Source: JBFIHF01 sp964411125
Lineage (GTDB): Bacteria > Myxococcota_A > Bradymonadia > Bradymonadales > Bradymonadaceae
Direction: 5' to 3'
Assembly (NCBI GenBank): GCA_964411125.1
Contig: CAYPJU010000057.1
Span: 1 to 41,655, forward strand
DNA: 41,655 nt
The stretch's first letter is position 1. Each line of letters begins with the position of its first letter. Under the pieces are notes generated by a model that was not told the origin of the DNA, did not search any database, and was given only the letters and a program-made list of their open reading frames with translations. Shown piece by piece: positions 16,305 to 24,828 of the stretch. The position numbers were made by a program, and so were the translations under genes.

Positions 16305-16658
16305 CTCGAATCTCGTGGGGGTCCCCTGAAAACGGGGACGAGCGTCGCACCAGCCAGCGACATTCGCAAGGCCGTGGGCGGCCATGACGGCAACTGGGCT
16401 GAATGCGGGCCTCCACTCCCCTCGAACGCCCACCCCGAGAATCTGCGTTTACGGGGTACTCCCCGAGCGGGCGGAGTTCCGGCGTTTCGACTCGCTGCGA
16501 ACGCGCGGCCAGCCCGCGGGCGATCCGCGAAACCGTCCTGTAGCGGCCAACCAGATCGACCCAACGGGGTATGTCTTTCCCGACTCGGTCCCAAGAAGGC
16601 GCAACCGTGCATTTTGGGGCGGAGGCTGAACCACAGAGAGCGTCGAGATGTCGGACGA
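16305..16658. other. Gene-free gap between two leftward genes
   Basis: Open frames here are Arg/Pro/Ser-rich and match no family. Two short hairpins are visible: GTCCCC/GGGGAC (16321-16326 with 16334-16339) just upstream of the DUF2293 start, and CGGGG/CCCCG (16452-16456 with 16461-16465). Neither has a T-run. The gap probably holds the promoter of the DUF2293 gene and the 3' end of the upstream transcript. Confidence 0.45.
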
Positions 16659-17879
16659 TCAAGGCCCGCCGCGGATTTGCACGTTGGCGTGGAGCCGCGC
16701 ACGGATCGTGCCGTATGGAAACTCGACCGCAAAATCGCGACCGTTTCGCCAACGATTCAAGTCACGACGGTGTCGCTCCTCGAAACGTTCGGCATCCCAG
16801 ACCATGAACGCCACCCACTCCGGCGGACCCAAGACCTGGCCCCGCCAGAACCGCCGTTCTTCACACGGATCCGGAAGCGGGGGACGTCGTCGGCTGGCGG
16901 TGTTTTCGGGGGGTACCCCGTTCGTCATTTGGGCGCGGTGCTCGTCGCCGGGGAAGGACCAGGGGTCGAGGTTCTGGAGGAGGTCCTTTCCGAGGACGCG
17001 GCGACCGGCCTTGCGGCGTTGGTTGCGGAGGAGGCGTTCGGCGTCGCGCAGTCTGGTGCGGTAGTGGGCTCGAGCTTCAGCGAGCTTCCCAGGAGAGATG
17101 AAGGGTTCCCAGAACATCGGATGGTCGTCGGGGAGCTCGGGGTGTTGCTTCCGCAGGGTGGTGACGCGGGCGACCTGTCGCTGAAGGTAGTGATACTGGG
17201 CGGGGGTGAGGGTCCCGAGGTCACGGCAGTGGGCGACGAGGGGTGCCGGCGAGTCGGTGTCGTCGACGGCGAGGACGCGGTCGAGCCAATCCACGGTGGG
17301 GAGGGCGATGTAGACGGCAGAGTCGGGACGGCCGTTCTGTTCGACAGATTCTGGACGTCGGACGAGGACGGCAGAGCCCCAGTGGCGGTGGTCGACGCAG
17401 AATCCGGGGTAATGAGCGCGGTTGTCGGCGTACTCCTCGGTGACCGGGAGAAGCATTACGTCGAGGAGGGTCGGCTCGACGTGACCGGAGGGGTCGGCGG
17501 AGCCGCGCAGTCGCGGCGGACCATCGCACAGTGGAACGTCGACGACGGCGTCGGGCTTCCACGTGACGTTTCCTACGTTTTCGATACGGGGATTGTTGAG
17601 GAACGAGAAGAGTTGATGACACCTCTGATGGAAGTACGACCGATTTCCATCGGGGCACGTCAGCACGCCGGTCCTGCGGGTCGGCAGCCAGGTCTCGGCG
17701 TGAACGATCTGGCCGGCAAACTCGCAGGCGCAGGCGAACGAGTATTCGGCGATCTCGACCTGTTCGGGGCTCGGGGCGAGGAAGTTGTAACGATACTGGG
17801 TTTCGCGGTCGCTGACATAGGTCTGACCGGGCGGGTGTTTCTTCGGCGACGTGGTGGACGGCATCGAGGGGGTCTGCAT
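16659..17879 (-). CDS. Hypothetical protein, unrecognised family
   Basis: 406 residues with globular composition, rich in Trp, Tyr, His and Arg; I recognise no family. No signal peptide or membrane segment is visible. Residues 45-95 contain Cys and His in a possible metal-site arrangement (SFACACEF, then VLTCPDGNRSYFHQRCHQLF). PGFCVDHRHWGSAVLVRRPE (from about 168) and the tail GQVLGPPEWVAFMVWDAERF look like conserved core strands. A helical, basic stretch (about 235-300) carries RQVARVTTLRKQHPEL. ATG 17877-17879 has GGAG 5 nt upstream. The opposite strand is open for longer, but its translation is Val/Gly/Arg-biased and looks like a shadow. It is upstream of the DUF2293 gene. Confidence 0.68.
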   Translation of the reverse strand: MQTPSMPSTTSPKKHPPGQTYVSDRETQYRYNFLAPSPEQVEIAEYSFACACEFAGQIVHAETWLPTRRTGVLTCPDGNRSYFHQRCHQLFSFLNNPRIENVGNVTWKPDAVVDVPLCDGPPRLRGSADPSGHVEPTLLDVMLLPVTEEYADNRAHYPGFCVDHRHWGSAVLVRRPESVEQNGRPDSAVYIALPTVDWLDRVLAVDDTDSPAPLVAHCRDLGTLTPAQYHYLQRQVARVTTLRKQHPELPDDHPMFWEPFISPGKLAEARAHYRTRLRDAERLLRNQRRKAGRRVLGKDLLQNLDPWSFPGDEHRAQMTNGVPPENTASRRRPPLPDPCEERRFWRGQVLGPPEWVAFMVWDAERFEERHRRDLNRWRNGRDFAVEFPYGTIRARLHANVQIRGGP

Positions 17880-17978
17880 GGCGGCTCCGGGCGGGGACGG
17901 ACCATTCCGTCCTCCCGTTTTCGGCCGCCGCCGCCGCGCGTTGCGAAATTTCCCACCGACCCCGCTCGGGGCCCCGTT

Positions 17979-19154
17979 TCATGAGATGATGGCGCCACTC
18001 CCACCGTTCGGGGATGGATGGGCCGAGCGCAGCTCGTCGAGGACGTAGGGGTCCTCTTCGACGTCCAGCGCGGCCTCGATCGCGGCGAGGGCGGCGGGGG
18101 TTCCGATACGACCGAGTGCCCACGCGACATGGCCGCGGACGAGAGGTTCCTCGTTGTCCTGCAGCGCTTCGGCGAGGGCGGGGACATCGCCGGGGTCGGC
18201 GCGGTTCCCCATCACGACCGCGGCGTTTCGAAGGAGCCCCCGGTACTTCGCCCGCTTGACCGCGGAGCCACGGAAGACCTCGACGTACCAGGAATGAGGG
18301 AACCGGATGAGGTCGCGCAGCTCGAAGAGTTGGTAGCCATCACGCATCTGGAAGGCATCGTCCGTCGACTCGGGGGCGTGGCGGTTCCAGGGGCAGACGT
18401 CCTGGCAGATGTCGCAACCGAAGAGGTGGTCCCCGATCAGCGGCCGGAGGGCTCGCGGAATCGGTCCACGCAGCTCGATGGTGAGGTACGAGATGCAGCG
18501 GCGGGCGTCGACCACGTGGGGGGCGACGATGGCGCCGGTCGGGCAGGCGTCGATGCAAGCGCTGCAGGTCCCGCAGCGGTCGGGGTGTCGCCGTTCTTCG
18601 CCGCCCAGATCGACGTCGACGTAGAGTTCGCTGACGAAGGTGTAGCTGCCGATCTCGGTGTCGATCACCATGGCGTTCTTGCCGACCCACCCCAGTCCTG
18701 CTCGCGCGGCGAGGTCGCGTTCGAGAACTGGGGCAGTGTCGACGGCGGCGCGCGTCCCGACCTCGGCGCCCGTCTCGGCGTGTATGAACGCGGCGAGCTG
18801 GTCGAGCCGGTCGCGCAACACGGCATGGTAGTCCTCGCCGAGGGCGTACCTCGCGAGCTTCCAGCCGCCGTCGGTGACCTGGATGGGCCGATGGTAGTTG
18901 GTGAGGAGCACGACGACGGAGGCGAGCCCGGGCTCGAGTTCGGCTTCGCCGACACGGATCTCGCGCCACTTCTCGAGGTAGTCCATCTCGCCCTGGCGCC
19001 CTTCTCGGAGCCACTGTTCGAACTGGGGTGCGGTGGGCGGCCGTCGAACGGGGACGATCGAGGCGCGCGAGAAACCGAGCTCGGCCGCGCGGCGTTCGAT
19101 TGCGGATCGGATGTCGTCCAACGGTGCCTCGACGTCGAAGGGCGGCGCGCACAT
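17979..19154 (-). CDS. queG: Epoxyqueuosine reductase
   Basis: 391 residues. QueG is the cobalamin- and iron-sulfur-dependent enzyme for the last step of queuosine synthesis in tRNA. D139 (AVDTAPVLER) is the proposed catalytic acid. Two [4Fe-4S] clusters are formed by C194, C197, C200 with C254, and C247, C250 with C204/C220 (CGTCSACIDACPTG, GCDICQDVCPWN). HEAT-like repeats occupy about 315-380 (ALAEALQDNEEPLVRGHVAW). ATG 19152-19154 is chosen; a GTG six bases further upstream is equally possible. I see no other queuosine gene in the window. Confidence 0.94.
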   Translation of the reverse strand: MCAPPFDVEAPLDDIRSAIERRAAELGFSRASIVPVRRPPTAPQFEQWLREGRQGEMDYLEKWREIRVGEAELEPGLASVVVLLTNYHRPIQVTDGGWKLARYALGEDYHAVLRDRLDQLAAFIHAETGAEVGTRAAVDTAPVLERDLAARAGLGWVGKNAMVIDTEIGSYTFVSELYVDVDLGGEERRHPDRCGTCSACIDACPTGAIVAPHVVDARRCISYLTIELRGPIPRALRPLIGDHLFGCDICQDVCPWNRHAPESTDDAFQMRDGYQLFELRDLIRFPHSWYVEVFRGSAVKRAKYRGLLRNAAVVMGNRADPGDVPALAEALQDNEEPLVRGHVAWALGRIGTPAALAAIEAALDVEEDPYVLDELRSAHPSPNGGSGAIIS

Positions 19155-19231
19155 TAGCACAGGTCGCGCCAGGAAGGTGGATCGAGGCGGGCGACGTTGC
19201 TACAACGAGCGGGATCACGAATGAGAGATGG

Positions 19232-20281
19232 ATGATGAAGCCTTGGCCGTACCTGATCGCGTTTGCGCTGCTCGCCGCTTCCTGCGGCGACGGCACCGAG
19301 CCCCCCGCCGAAGAAGAGCCGGACTGCCCCGGTGCGACGTGGGATCCGATCGCGGGCGAGTGCGTGCGGCTCGACGATCGCACGCCGCCGTTGGAAGACA
19401 TGGGTTCGGGCCTCGAAGATCTCGGGGGCGACGCTCCCGACATGGGGGGCACCGAGGACCTCGGTCCCGACGAGATGGGAGCAGGGGACGAAGAGATGTC
19501 GGTCGAGTGCATCGACGGTGACGCGGATGGCGCGTGTGCGGACGTGGACTGTGACGATGCGGACGACCGGCGCGCGCCGGGGCTCGCCGAGCTGTGCGAC
19601 GAGGTCGACAACGACTGCGACGAGGAGATCAACGAGGGGCAGGACTGCTCGATCTACGCCCACTCCGCCACCCGCCTGTACCGGATCGACTTCTTCCTGA
19701 AGACGTTCGACGACCTCGGCCCGGGTCCGGACGGGCAGTCGTTGTTCGACATCGACACGGCGCCCGACGGCACGCTCTACGGGATCGCGGGGAACTACCT
19801 CTGGAGCTTCGATCCGACCTCACGCACGTGGACGGCGGCGGCACAGCCGCTCGACTTCACGGGTCAGGAGGGGGTGAACGGGTTCTGCATCGACAACGAC
19901 GGTCTGGCGTACGCGACGGGGACAAACACGCTTCGTTCGGTCAACCTAACGACTGGGGCGTCGAGTTCGATCGGTTCGATGGGAGTGGCGCGCTCGAGCG
20001 GGGACTGCGTGGTGAACAAGGGGAACGCGCTCTTCATGACCTCGAGCCACACGACGCCCGACACTTTCGTTCGTCTGGACGGTACGACGGGAGGTGCGAC
20101 GGTCGTGAACCAGACGAACTACGACGGAATCTGGGGTCTGACGGCAGCGTGGAACCGCGTGTTCGGCCTGACGGACCTCGGTCAGGTGATCGAGATCGAT
20201 CCGTTCACGGCGGAAACGACGTTGATCCACCAGTACCAGGGTTTATCGTTCTACGGCGCCGCCTCCACTCCAGCCCGGTAA
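19232..20281 (+). CDS. MopE-like lipoprotein with Asp/Cys metal motif and propeller-like repeats
   Basis: 349 residues. The signal peptide ends in LLAASC (Cys18). Next come a Cys-containing segment (DCPGATWDPIAGECVRLDD), a low-complexity linker with repeated EDMG/PDMG/EDLG units (55-90), and a MopE-type motif over about 90-140 (DGDADGACADVDCDD..., then ELCDEVDNDCDEEINEG). That motif is a putative divalent-metal binding repeat. The rest (150-349) reads as blades of a beta-propeller (SLFDIDTAPDGTLYGIAG, TNTLRSVNLTTGASSSIG, NRVFGLTDLGQVIEIDP). Start is ATG 19232 or the adjacent ATG 19235. It is the first gene of a tight operon, 3 nt ahead of the next gene. Confidence 0.82.
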   Translation: MMKPWPYLIAFALLAASCGDGTEPPAEEEPDCPGATWDPIAGECVRLDDRTPPLEDMGSGLEDLGGDAPDMGGTEDLGPDEMGAGDEEMSVECIDGDADGACADVDCDDADDRRAPGLAELCDEVDNDCDEEINEGQDCSIYAHSATRLYRIDFFLKTFDDLGPGPDGQSLFDIDTAPDGTLYGIAGNYLWSFDPTSRTWTAAAQPLDFTGQEGVNGFCIDNDGLAYATGTNTLRSVNLTTGASSSIGSMGVARSSGDCVVNKGNALFMTSSHTTPDTFVRLDGTTGGATVVNQTNYDGIWGLTAAWNRVFGLTDLGQVIEIDPFTAETTLIHQYQGLSFYGAASTPAR

Positions 20282-20284
20282 TCG

Positions 20285-21094
20285 ATGCACTATCGTCTCG
20301 TCTTGTTGTCGTTCGTGATCTTCTTCGCGAGCGCTTGCCCCAAGAACATTCCTCCGCCCGACAACGCGCTCCAGACTGTGGACGAGCTGCGCGCGGCGAT
20401 CGACACACGCGCCACCCAGGTGAAGTCCGCGCGGTTCAAGGAGGTGGTGGTCGACTACTTCGGCGAAGAGGGTCGGGTGAAGGTTCGCCAGCTGATCCTG
20501 GTGAAAGACCCGGCGTACCTGCGTGTGCAGACGCGGGTTCCGGGGACGGACGAGATCCTGTCGCTGTTGGTCTCGGACGGAGAGACGTTCGCGATGCACC
20601 GTCGCGACACGAACGACTACTACAAGGGGACGGCGACCCCGGAGAACATCGCGAGGTTGTTGCCGGTGAACCTCTCGGCGCGTGACGTGGGCCGCATCAT
20701 GTTGGGCTCGGCGCCGTGGGATCGGTTCGACGTGGACGGCGGGAAACCGCAGATGGAGTGGGACCGAAAGGTGGGTACGTATCGCTACTGGGTGACGCTT
20801 CAGGACGGTGGAACGTTGGAGATGTGGGTGCGTCCGACGGACTACGCGGTGGAGGAGGTTCGGGAGACGGGATCGGACGACAAGGTGGTGTATCGATACG
20901 AGACGAACGACTGGAAAACGACGCAGGGCGTGGCTTTGCCGGACTATCGGCGCTTCGTCTGGCCCCGGCGGAACCTTGACTTCTCGATGGACGTCGGTGA
21001 GACTGAGCTCAACGTAGAACTCCCGGAAATGCTGTTCGAACTGGCACCACCACCAGGTTCCCAAGTCCATGACGTAGACCGTCTCGATGGTTGA
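20285..21094 (+). CDS. LolA/DUF4292-like lipoprotein
   Basis: 269 residues. Lipobox FFASAC (Cys18) is followed by a Pro-rich tether. The mature chain has the pattern of LolA/LolB-fold proteins: VDELRAAIDTRATQVKSARFKEVVVDYFG..., KVRQLILVKDPAYLRVQTRVPG, LSLLVSDGETFAMHRRDTNDYYKG, then strands ending FVWPRRNLDFSMDVGETELNVELPEMLF. Proteins of this kind bind hydrophobic molecules in a half-open barrel and often serve lipid or lipoprotein traffic; the exact cargo is not visible. The start lies 3 nt after the MopE-like gene, and the last 8 nt overlap the next gene. Confidence 0.78.
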   Translation: MHYRLVLLSFVIFFASACPKNIPPPDNALQTVDELRAAIDTRATQVKSARFKEVVVDYFGEEGRVKVRQLILVKDPAYLRVQTRVPGTDEILSLLVSDGETFAMHRRDTNDYYKGTATPENIARLLPVNLSARDVGRIMLGSAPWDRFDVDGGKPQMEWDRKVGTYRYWVTLQDGGTLEMWVRPTDYAVEEVRETGSDDKVVYRYETNDWKTTQGVALPDYRRFVWPRRNLDFSMDVGETELNVELPEMLFELAPPPGSQVHDVDRLDG

Positions 21095-22580
21095 CGACAC
21101 GCAACTGGTCGAATCCCTGCTTCAGCGCGGGATGATCGATCAGGAGACGTTGAGGGAGGGAATGGATCGTACGAAGAGCTCGGGGAGCACTCTGTACGAG
21201 ACGTTGATCTACGGCCGCCTGATGGAAGAGGAGTCGCTGGTGGGGTTGGTGTCGGAGATGATCGACATCCCTCACGCCGACGTGGACACGGCGAAGATCT
21301 CGTCCGACGTCCGGGATCTGGTGCCGGGCTCGATGGCGCGGCGCAACCGCGCGATCCCCCTCTCGGTTTCGGACGACATTCTGGAGCTCGGGATGGTCGA
21401 CCCCGTCGATCTGCTGGCGACCGAAGAGATCTCGACGCACACGGGGAAGCGGGTCCGTCCGGTCCTCGTAGGTCCCTCGTCCATCGAAGACGCGCTCGAC
21501 AGCCTCTACGGCCCTGGGCTTGGTTCGGCCGTCGACGACGTGTTCTCGTCGTTCGACGATCTCGAACTCGGCTCGATGATGGACGAGGTCCTGGCGGGGG
21601 ACAACTGGAGCGAGATGTTCGAAGACGAGCCGAGCGTGGAGGACAGCGCGGTCTTGTCGCGCGAGCTTCGGGACCGGCCGTCGACCGACGTGCTCAACGA
21701 CGAAGACCTGGGGGATCCGAACGACCTCGACGACGAGTCCGACCCGGAAGAAGAGGAAGAGGAGCGTGCGGCGGACGGCGATGACTCGCTGTTCGGTGTG
21801 CGCCCGCGTCCGATCGCGCCGTACGCGCTCGACAAATGGGACGTGGACGACGCGATCGACTCCGGCGACTCCCAGATTCTGAGCGCCGCTTCTGCGCAAC
21901 AGCTCTATGGGAACTCGAGCGGCAGCGCGCTGCTTCGTGAGACTGTGGAGGCAAAGAGCATCGTGAAGCAGACGCTCCGTGCCGCCGAGGAACACGACGA
22001 CGATGATGACGATGACGACGAAGGGAGCAGCAAGACCTCGGTCGGTTTCGGGCTCGGCGGCTTTCCGGCAGACGAATCGTCAGCAGCCGAAACCGAAGAC
22101 GAAGACGAGGACGAGGGGCACACCTCGATGGGGGTAGGCCCGATGGCGCTATCGGCCGGGGCGAAGGCGAAGCGTTCCGCCCACGTCGAACCCGATGACG
22201 AACATGACGACGAGGGGACGTCGATAGGCGTCGGGTCTCGGGATCCAGACACCGACTACGGGCGGTTGGGGCTGTCGTTCCTTCAGAGCGAAGCCGAGTC
22301 TTCCGCGGCGCCCGCGGACGACTACGACGACGAATCCTCGCCGCAGGACGACGAGCGCCCGGAAAAGACCGAGATCCTCGGCGTCCGCAGCTTCGAGGAG
22401 GACCGACGAAAGATGTCGTCGGAGACGACGCGCTCCGCCGGCGCACCGATGCTCACGGAGCTCCCCGACGGAGTGGAGTTGCGAGGGCTGACGCTCGCGA
22501 TGGCGAACATCATGATTCAGCGCGGCCTCATCTCGAAGGACGAGCTTCTGGAGCTCGCCCAGGCTTTCGCTCGGAAGTGA
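21087..22580 (+). CDS. GspE-N/MshEN-like domain protein with long acidic disordered region
   Basis: 497 residues. Residues 1-145 (ESLLQRGMIDQETLREGMDR, ...LVGLVSEMIDIPHADVD, ...LVPGSMARRNRAIPLSV, ...LELGMVDPVDLLATEEI) follow the pattern of the type II secretion GspE N-terminal/MshEN domain. That domain binds partner proteins, and in some cases c-di-GMP. No Walker motifs follow, so this is not an assembly ATPase. Residues about 150-455 are Asp/Glu/Ser-rich and probably disordered, including nine consecutive Asp near 311. The C-terminus (LRGLTLAMANIMIQRGLISKDELLELAQAF) repeats the N-terminal helix pair pattern. ATG 21087 overlaps the previous gene by 8 nt, indicating translational coupling. Cytoplasmic, while its two operon partners are exported. 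Confidence 0.75.
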   Translation: MVDDTQLVESLLQRGMIDQETLREGMDRTKSSGSTLYETLIYGRLMEEESLVGLVSEMIDIPHADVDTAKISSDVRDLVPGSMARRNRAIPLSVSDDILELGMVDPVDLLATEEISTHTGKRVRPVLVGPSSIEDALDSLYGPGLGSAVDDVFSSFDDLELGSMMDEVLAGDNWSEMFEDEPSVEDSAVLSRELRDRPSTDVLNDEDLGDPNDLDDESDPEEEEEERAADGDDSLFGVRPRPIAPYALDKWDVDDAIDSGDSQILSAASAQQLYGNSSGSALLRETVEAKSIVKQTLRAAEEHDDDDDDDDEGSSKTSVGFGLGGFPADESSAAETEDEDEDEGHTSMGVGPMALSAGAKAKRSAHVEPDDEHDDEGTSIGVGSRDPDTDYGRLGLSFLQSEAESSAAPADDYDDESSPQDDERPEKTEILGVRSFEEDRRKMSSETTRSAGAPMLTELPDGVELRGLTLAMANIMIQRGLISKDELLELAQAFARK

Positions 22581-22605
22581 AATTCCCTCGTTCGAGAGGC
22601 GAGGA

Positions 22606-22623
22606 GTCTCAGAAATCTGAGAC
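22606..22623 (+). terminator. Hairpin after the MshEN-like gene
   Basis: GTCTCAG-AAAT-CTGAGAC is a perfect 7-bp stem with a 4-nt loop, 26 nt after the stop codon of the three-gene operon. No T-run follows, so intrinsic termination is uncertain; it could also stabilise the transcript 3' end. Confidence 0.4.
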
Positions 22624-22741
22624 GTAAGAATCCGCACACCTACGCTTCCCTACATTTCGAGCAGAGTTAGCGGGATCGCGCGATCATGGCACATCGGTTG
22701 CTCTGGAGAGGGGGTGTAAACGTTCCGCCTCCGAGTCCGCC
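22624..22741. other. Short spacer, nothing recognised
   Basis: Together with the preceding hairpin and the doubtful small gene that follows, this forms a 566-nt stretch (22581-23146) with no well-supported gene. I see no tRNA, repeat array or clear sigma-70 promoter in it. Confidence 0.35.
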
Positions 22742-23062
22742 ATGCTTCGCGAGCTGCACCCGCTACGAATCTTCACGACCCTTCGACGCCTCGCTGGACG
22801 GGGCGACGGTCCCTCGAACGTCGCCGTGTTCCACGAAGGCCGCCTCCTCTACGCGTCGTTCCACGATGGGCAGGAGCAGATCATCGACACCCGGGTCCAC
22901 GACCGGCTGACCCTCATCACGTTCTTCCTCGACTGGGTCTATTCGCCTCCCCTTCAATTGCCGCCGCGTCGTCGCACCGGGCCGCCTTCCGCCGCGTCCC
23001 AACCGACCGGCACGACGGAACCCGAGCCGTTCCCGCTCGTTCGTCCTCCCGCCGAGATCTGA
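22742..23062 (+). CDS. Possible small hypothetical protein
   Basis: 106 residues. The central part (PSNVAVFHEGRLLYASFHDG, then RVHDRLTLITFFLDWVYSPP) has plausible protein composition with alternating hydrophobic residues and aromatic side chains. The C-terminal third is Pro/Arg/Thr-rich and could be unstructured. No family is recognised and the ribosome binding site is weak. The call rests only on composition, so it could be a chance frame. Confidence 0.38.
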   Translation: MLRELHPLRIFTTLRRLAGRGDGPSNVAVFHEGRLLYASFHDGQEQIIDTRVHDRLTLITFFLDWVYSPPLQLPPRRRTGPPSAASQPTGTTEPEPFPLVRPPAEI

Positions 23063-23146
23063 CCGACGCGAACAAATCGATCTTCTCTGCACAAAGTTCG
23101 GCTCGCCGCTCGACCTATGTCGTGTGAATCCCGAACGGAGTGAAGA

Positions 23147-23809
23147 ATGAAGACTCGCATTTTGGTTGCAATCTGTATCGCGCTGGCCTCGCAAGCCTGC
23201 ATCATCGTGACCGACGGCGACGACGAACGGGTGACCCGCAACGTCGAGGTCGAGGCGTTCGACTCCATCGAGATCGAACGAAACGTGGACTACGTCGACA
23301 TCGAGATCTGCCCCGAGAACTGTCGACCCTCGATCGAGGTGACGGGCGGGGCGTCGTCGGTCGACGAATTACGAATCGACTCGGTGGGGGGGATCCTGGC
23401 GATCGACGGTGAACACGACGGCCTGCACCTGCACGGCGGTCCCGACCTCACGGTGAAGATCAAGACGCCGAAGCTCGTGCAGCTCGTCCTCACGGCGAGC
23501 GGCAACACCCGCGCGACTGGGTTCGCCGGCGGAGACCTGGAGCTGATCGTGACGGGGAGCGGCGACACGGAGCTCGCCGGGTTCTTGCGACAGCTCGACG
23601 CCACCATCACGGGCTCTGGGGACCTCGAGGCGTTCGAGCTGGAGACGCAGGTCGTGGACGCAAACATCTCGGGGTCCGGGGACGCGGAGGTCTGCGCGAC
23701 GCGTGAGCTTCGTGCCGTGCTGACGGGGTCCGGGGATCTGACCTACGCGTGCAACCCGCAGCAGCGCGACGTGGAGTCGACGGGTTCGGGGGACGTCGGG
23801 GCGAGATGA
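23147..23809 (+). CDS. DUF2807 (GIN-domain) lipoprotein
   Basis: 220 residues. Lipobox LASQAC (Cys18) is followed directly by the mature domain. The body is a right-handed beta-helix-like DUF2807 'head GIN' domain: FDSIEIERNVDYVDIEI at the start, then repeated rungs LTASGNTRATG, VTGSGDTELAG, ITGSGDLEAFE, ISGSGDAEVCA, LTGSGDLTYAC. The recurring GSGD is diagnostic. These proteins sit at the cell surface or periplasm; function is unknown, with adhesion suggested only by the family name. ATG 23147 follows GGAG with 6-nt spacing. C-terminal cysteines in EVCATREL and LTYACNP may pair. Confidence 0.9.
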   Translation: MKTRILVAICIALASQACIIVTDGDDERVTRNVEVEAFDSIEIERNVDYVDIEICPENCRPSIEVTGGASSVDELRIDSVGGILAIDGEHDGLHLHGGPDLTVKIKTPKLVQLVLTASGNTRATGFAGGDLELIVTGSGDTELAGFLRQLDATITGSGDLEAFELETQVVDANISGSGDAEVCATRELRAVLTGSGDLTYACNPQQRDVESTGSGDVGAR

Positions 23810-23941
23810 CGCCTCGTGGTCGCGACACAGGGGTCGACGCGAGTCGCGAGCCGGCCGTGTGCGTCTGACGGCCGGCGGCCTTGCGCAGTGATCGGCGAGG
23901 TGCGAAGTTTCTCCGGTGGCGAAGACGCCGCAGGAGGAAAG

Positions 23942-24772
23942 ATGCTCGGACTCGGTAAGAAAAAGCCCCTCGACGATCAGGAATTTCGGGACTCGATGCG
24001 CGCTGTAGAGGACCGAATTCTGCAGGGCGACTACACGGGGGCGACGGGGCTCGCGAGCGCGCTGGCGAAGACGATCGAGGCGAACAACGGATCGGACACG
24101 CTGGCGTGGGCGCTGGCGCGGGCCTTACAGGCGCGGGTGGCGCTCGCCCGTGGCGACCACGAGGCCGCGGTGGAACACCTCGTCGCGGCGACCGAGGTGG
24201 AAGGCGCCTCGCGCGAAGCGATCGAAGCGCGATTGGAACATCAGATGCGCCTGGGCGACGTGCTGAGCGAGCTGGGGCAGCTCGAAGAAGCAGAGCGGGT
24301 CCACCGCGACGCTCTCGCCCAGCGGTCGGAGTTCTACGGGGAGACCCACCCGGGGTACGGGTACGGCGCCGAGAGCCTCGCGATCGTGCTCCTTCGCCAG
24401 CGGCAGTACGAGGAAGCCGAGGAGTTGGGACGTGCCGCGCGCCGCGCGTTCAGGGCGGGAGACGAGCGCAAACTCGCCGCCGCGATTCTGCTCGAGACGC
24501 TGGCTCGAAAGGCACAGGACCCCGCCCACGAAGCGATCGAACAGCTCGACGACGGGGACCGAGGGCTCCTGTTCAGCGTGATGGACCGCACGCCGGGCTA
24601 CCTCTTCGTGGACGCGATCGTCGACCTTCGCTGGGAAGCGCTCACCTACATGGAAGATACCGACCGGCGGCGTGCCTGTCTGAAGACGCTGGCGAGCCAC
24701 GCCGAGGCTCTGGATCGTGAGGCCGACGTTCAGCGCGCCAGGGCGATGTTGGACGAGCTCGACGAAGCCTGA
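23942..24772 (+). CDS. Tetratricopeptide repeat protein
   Basis: 276 residues, no signal peptide, so cytoplasmic. Helical repeats run from about residue 15 to 270. Clear TPR-like pairs are LARALQARVALARGDHEAAV, RLGDVLSELGQLEEAERVH and AESLAIVLLRQRQYEEAEEL. The HRDALAQRSEFYGETHPGYG stretch is the kinesin-light-chain-type TPR spacing ('...HP.yg...l..L'). Such proteins are scaffolds. ATG 23942 is chosen because GGAGG lies just upstream; the frame stays open further upstream but is non-coding in character. It is convergent with the OsmC gene. No partner is evident. Confidence 0.85.
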   Translation: MLGLGKKKPLDDQEFRDSMRAVEDRILQGDYTGATGLASALAKTIEANNGSDTLAWALARALQARVALARGDHEAAVEHLVAATEVEGASREAIEARLEHQMRLGDVLSELGQLEEAERVHRDALAQRSEFYGETHPGYGYGAESLAIVLLRQRQYEEAEELGRAARRAFRAGDERKLAAAILLETLARKAQDPAHEAIEQLDDGDRGLLFSVMDRTPGYLFVDAIVDLRWEALTYMEDTDRRRACLKTLASHAEALDREADVQRARAMLDELDEA

Positions 24773-24789
24773 ATCTTTCCGGCCCGCAA

Positions 24790-24828
24790 GAGGTCGTGAG
24801 GACCTCGCGAAAACTGACCGTGGTCAGT
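24790..24828. terminator. Two adjacent hairpins between convergent genes
   Basis: GAGGTC-GTGAG-GACCTC (24790-24806) and the perfect dyad ACTGACCGTGGTCAGT (24813-24828) lie between the convergent TPR and OsmC genes. The second overlaps the OsmC stop codon. Lacking T-runs, they are weak candidates for a bidirectional terminator. Confidence 0.38.

Noticed and set aside
16272..17984. 570-residue plus-strand open frame
   Set aside because: Val/Gly/Arg-biased translation with no domain, antisense to a protein of normal composition that has a ribosome binding site.
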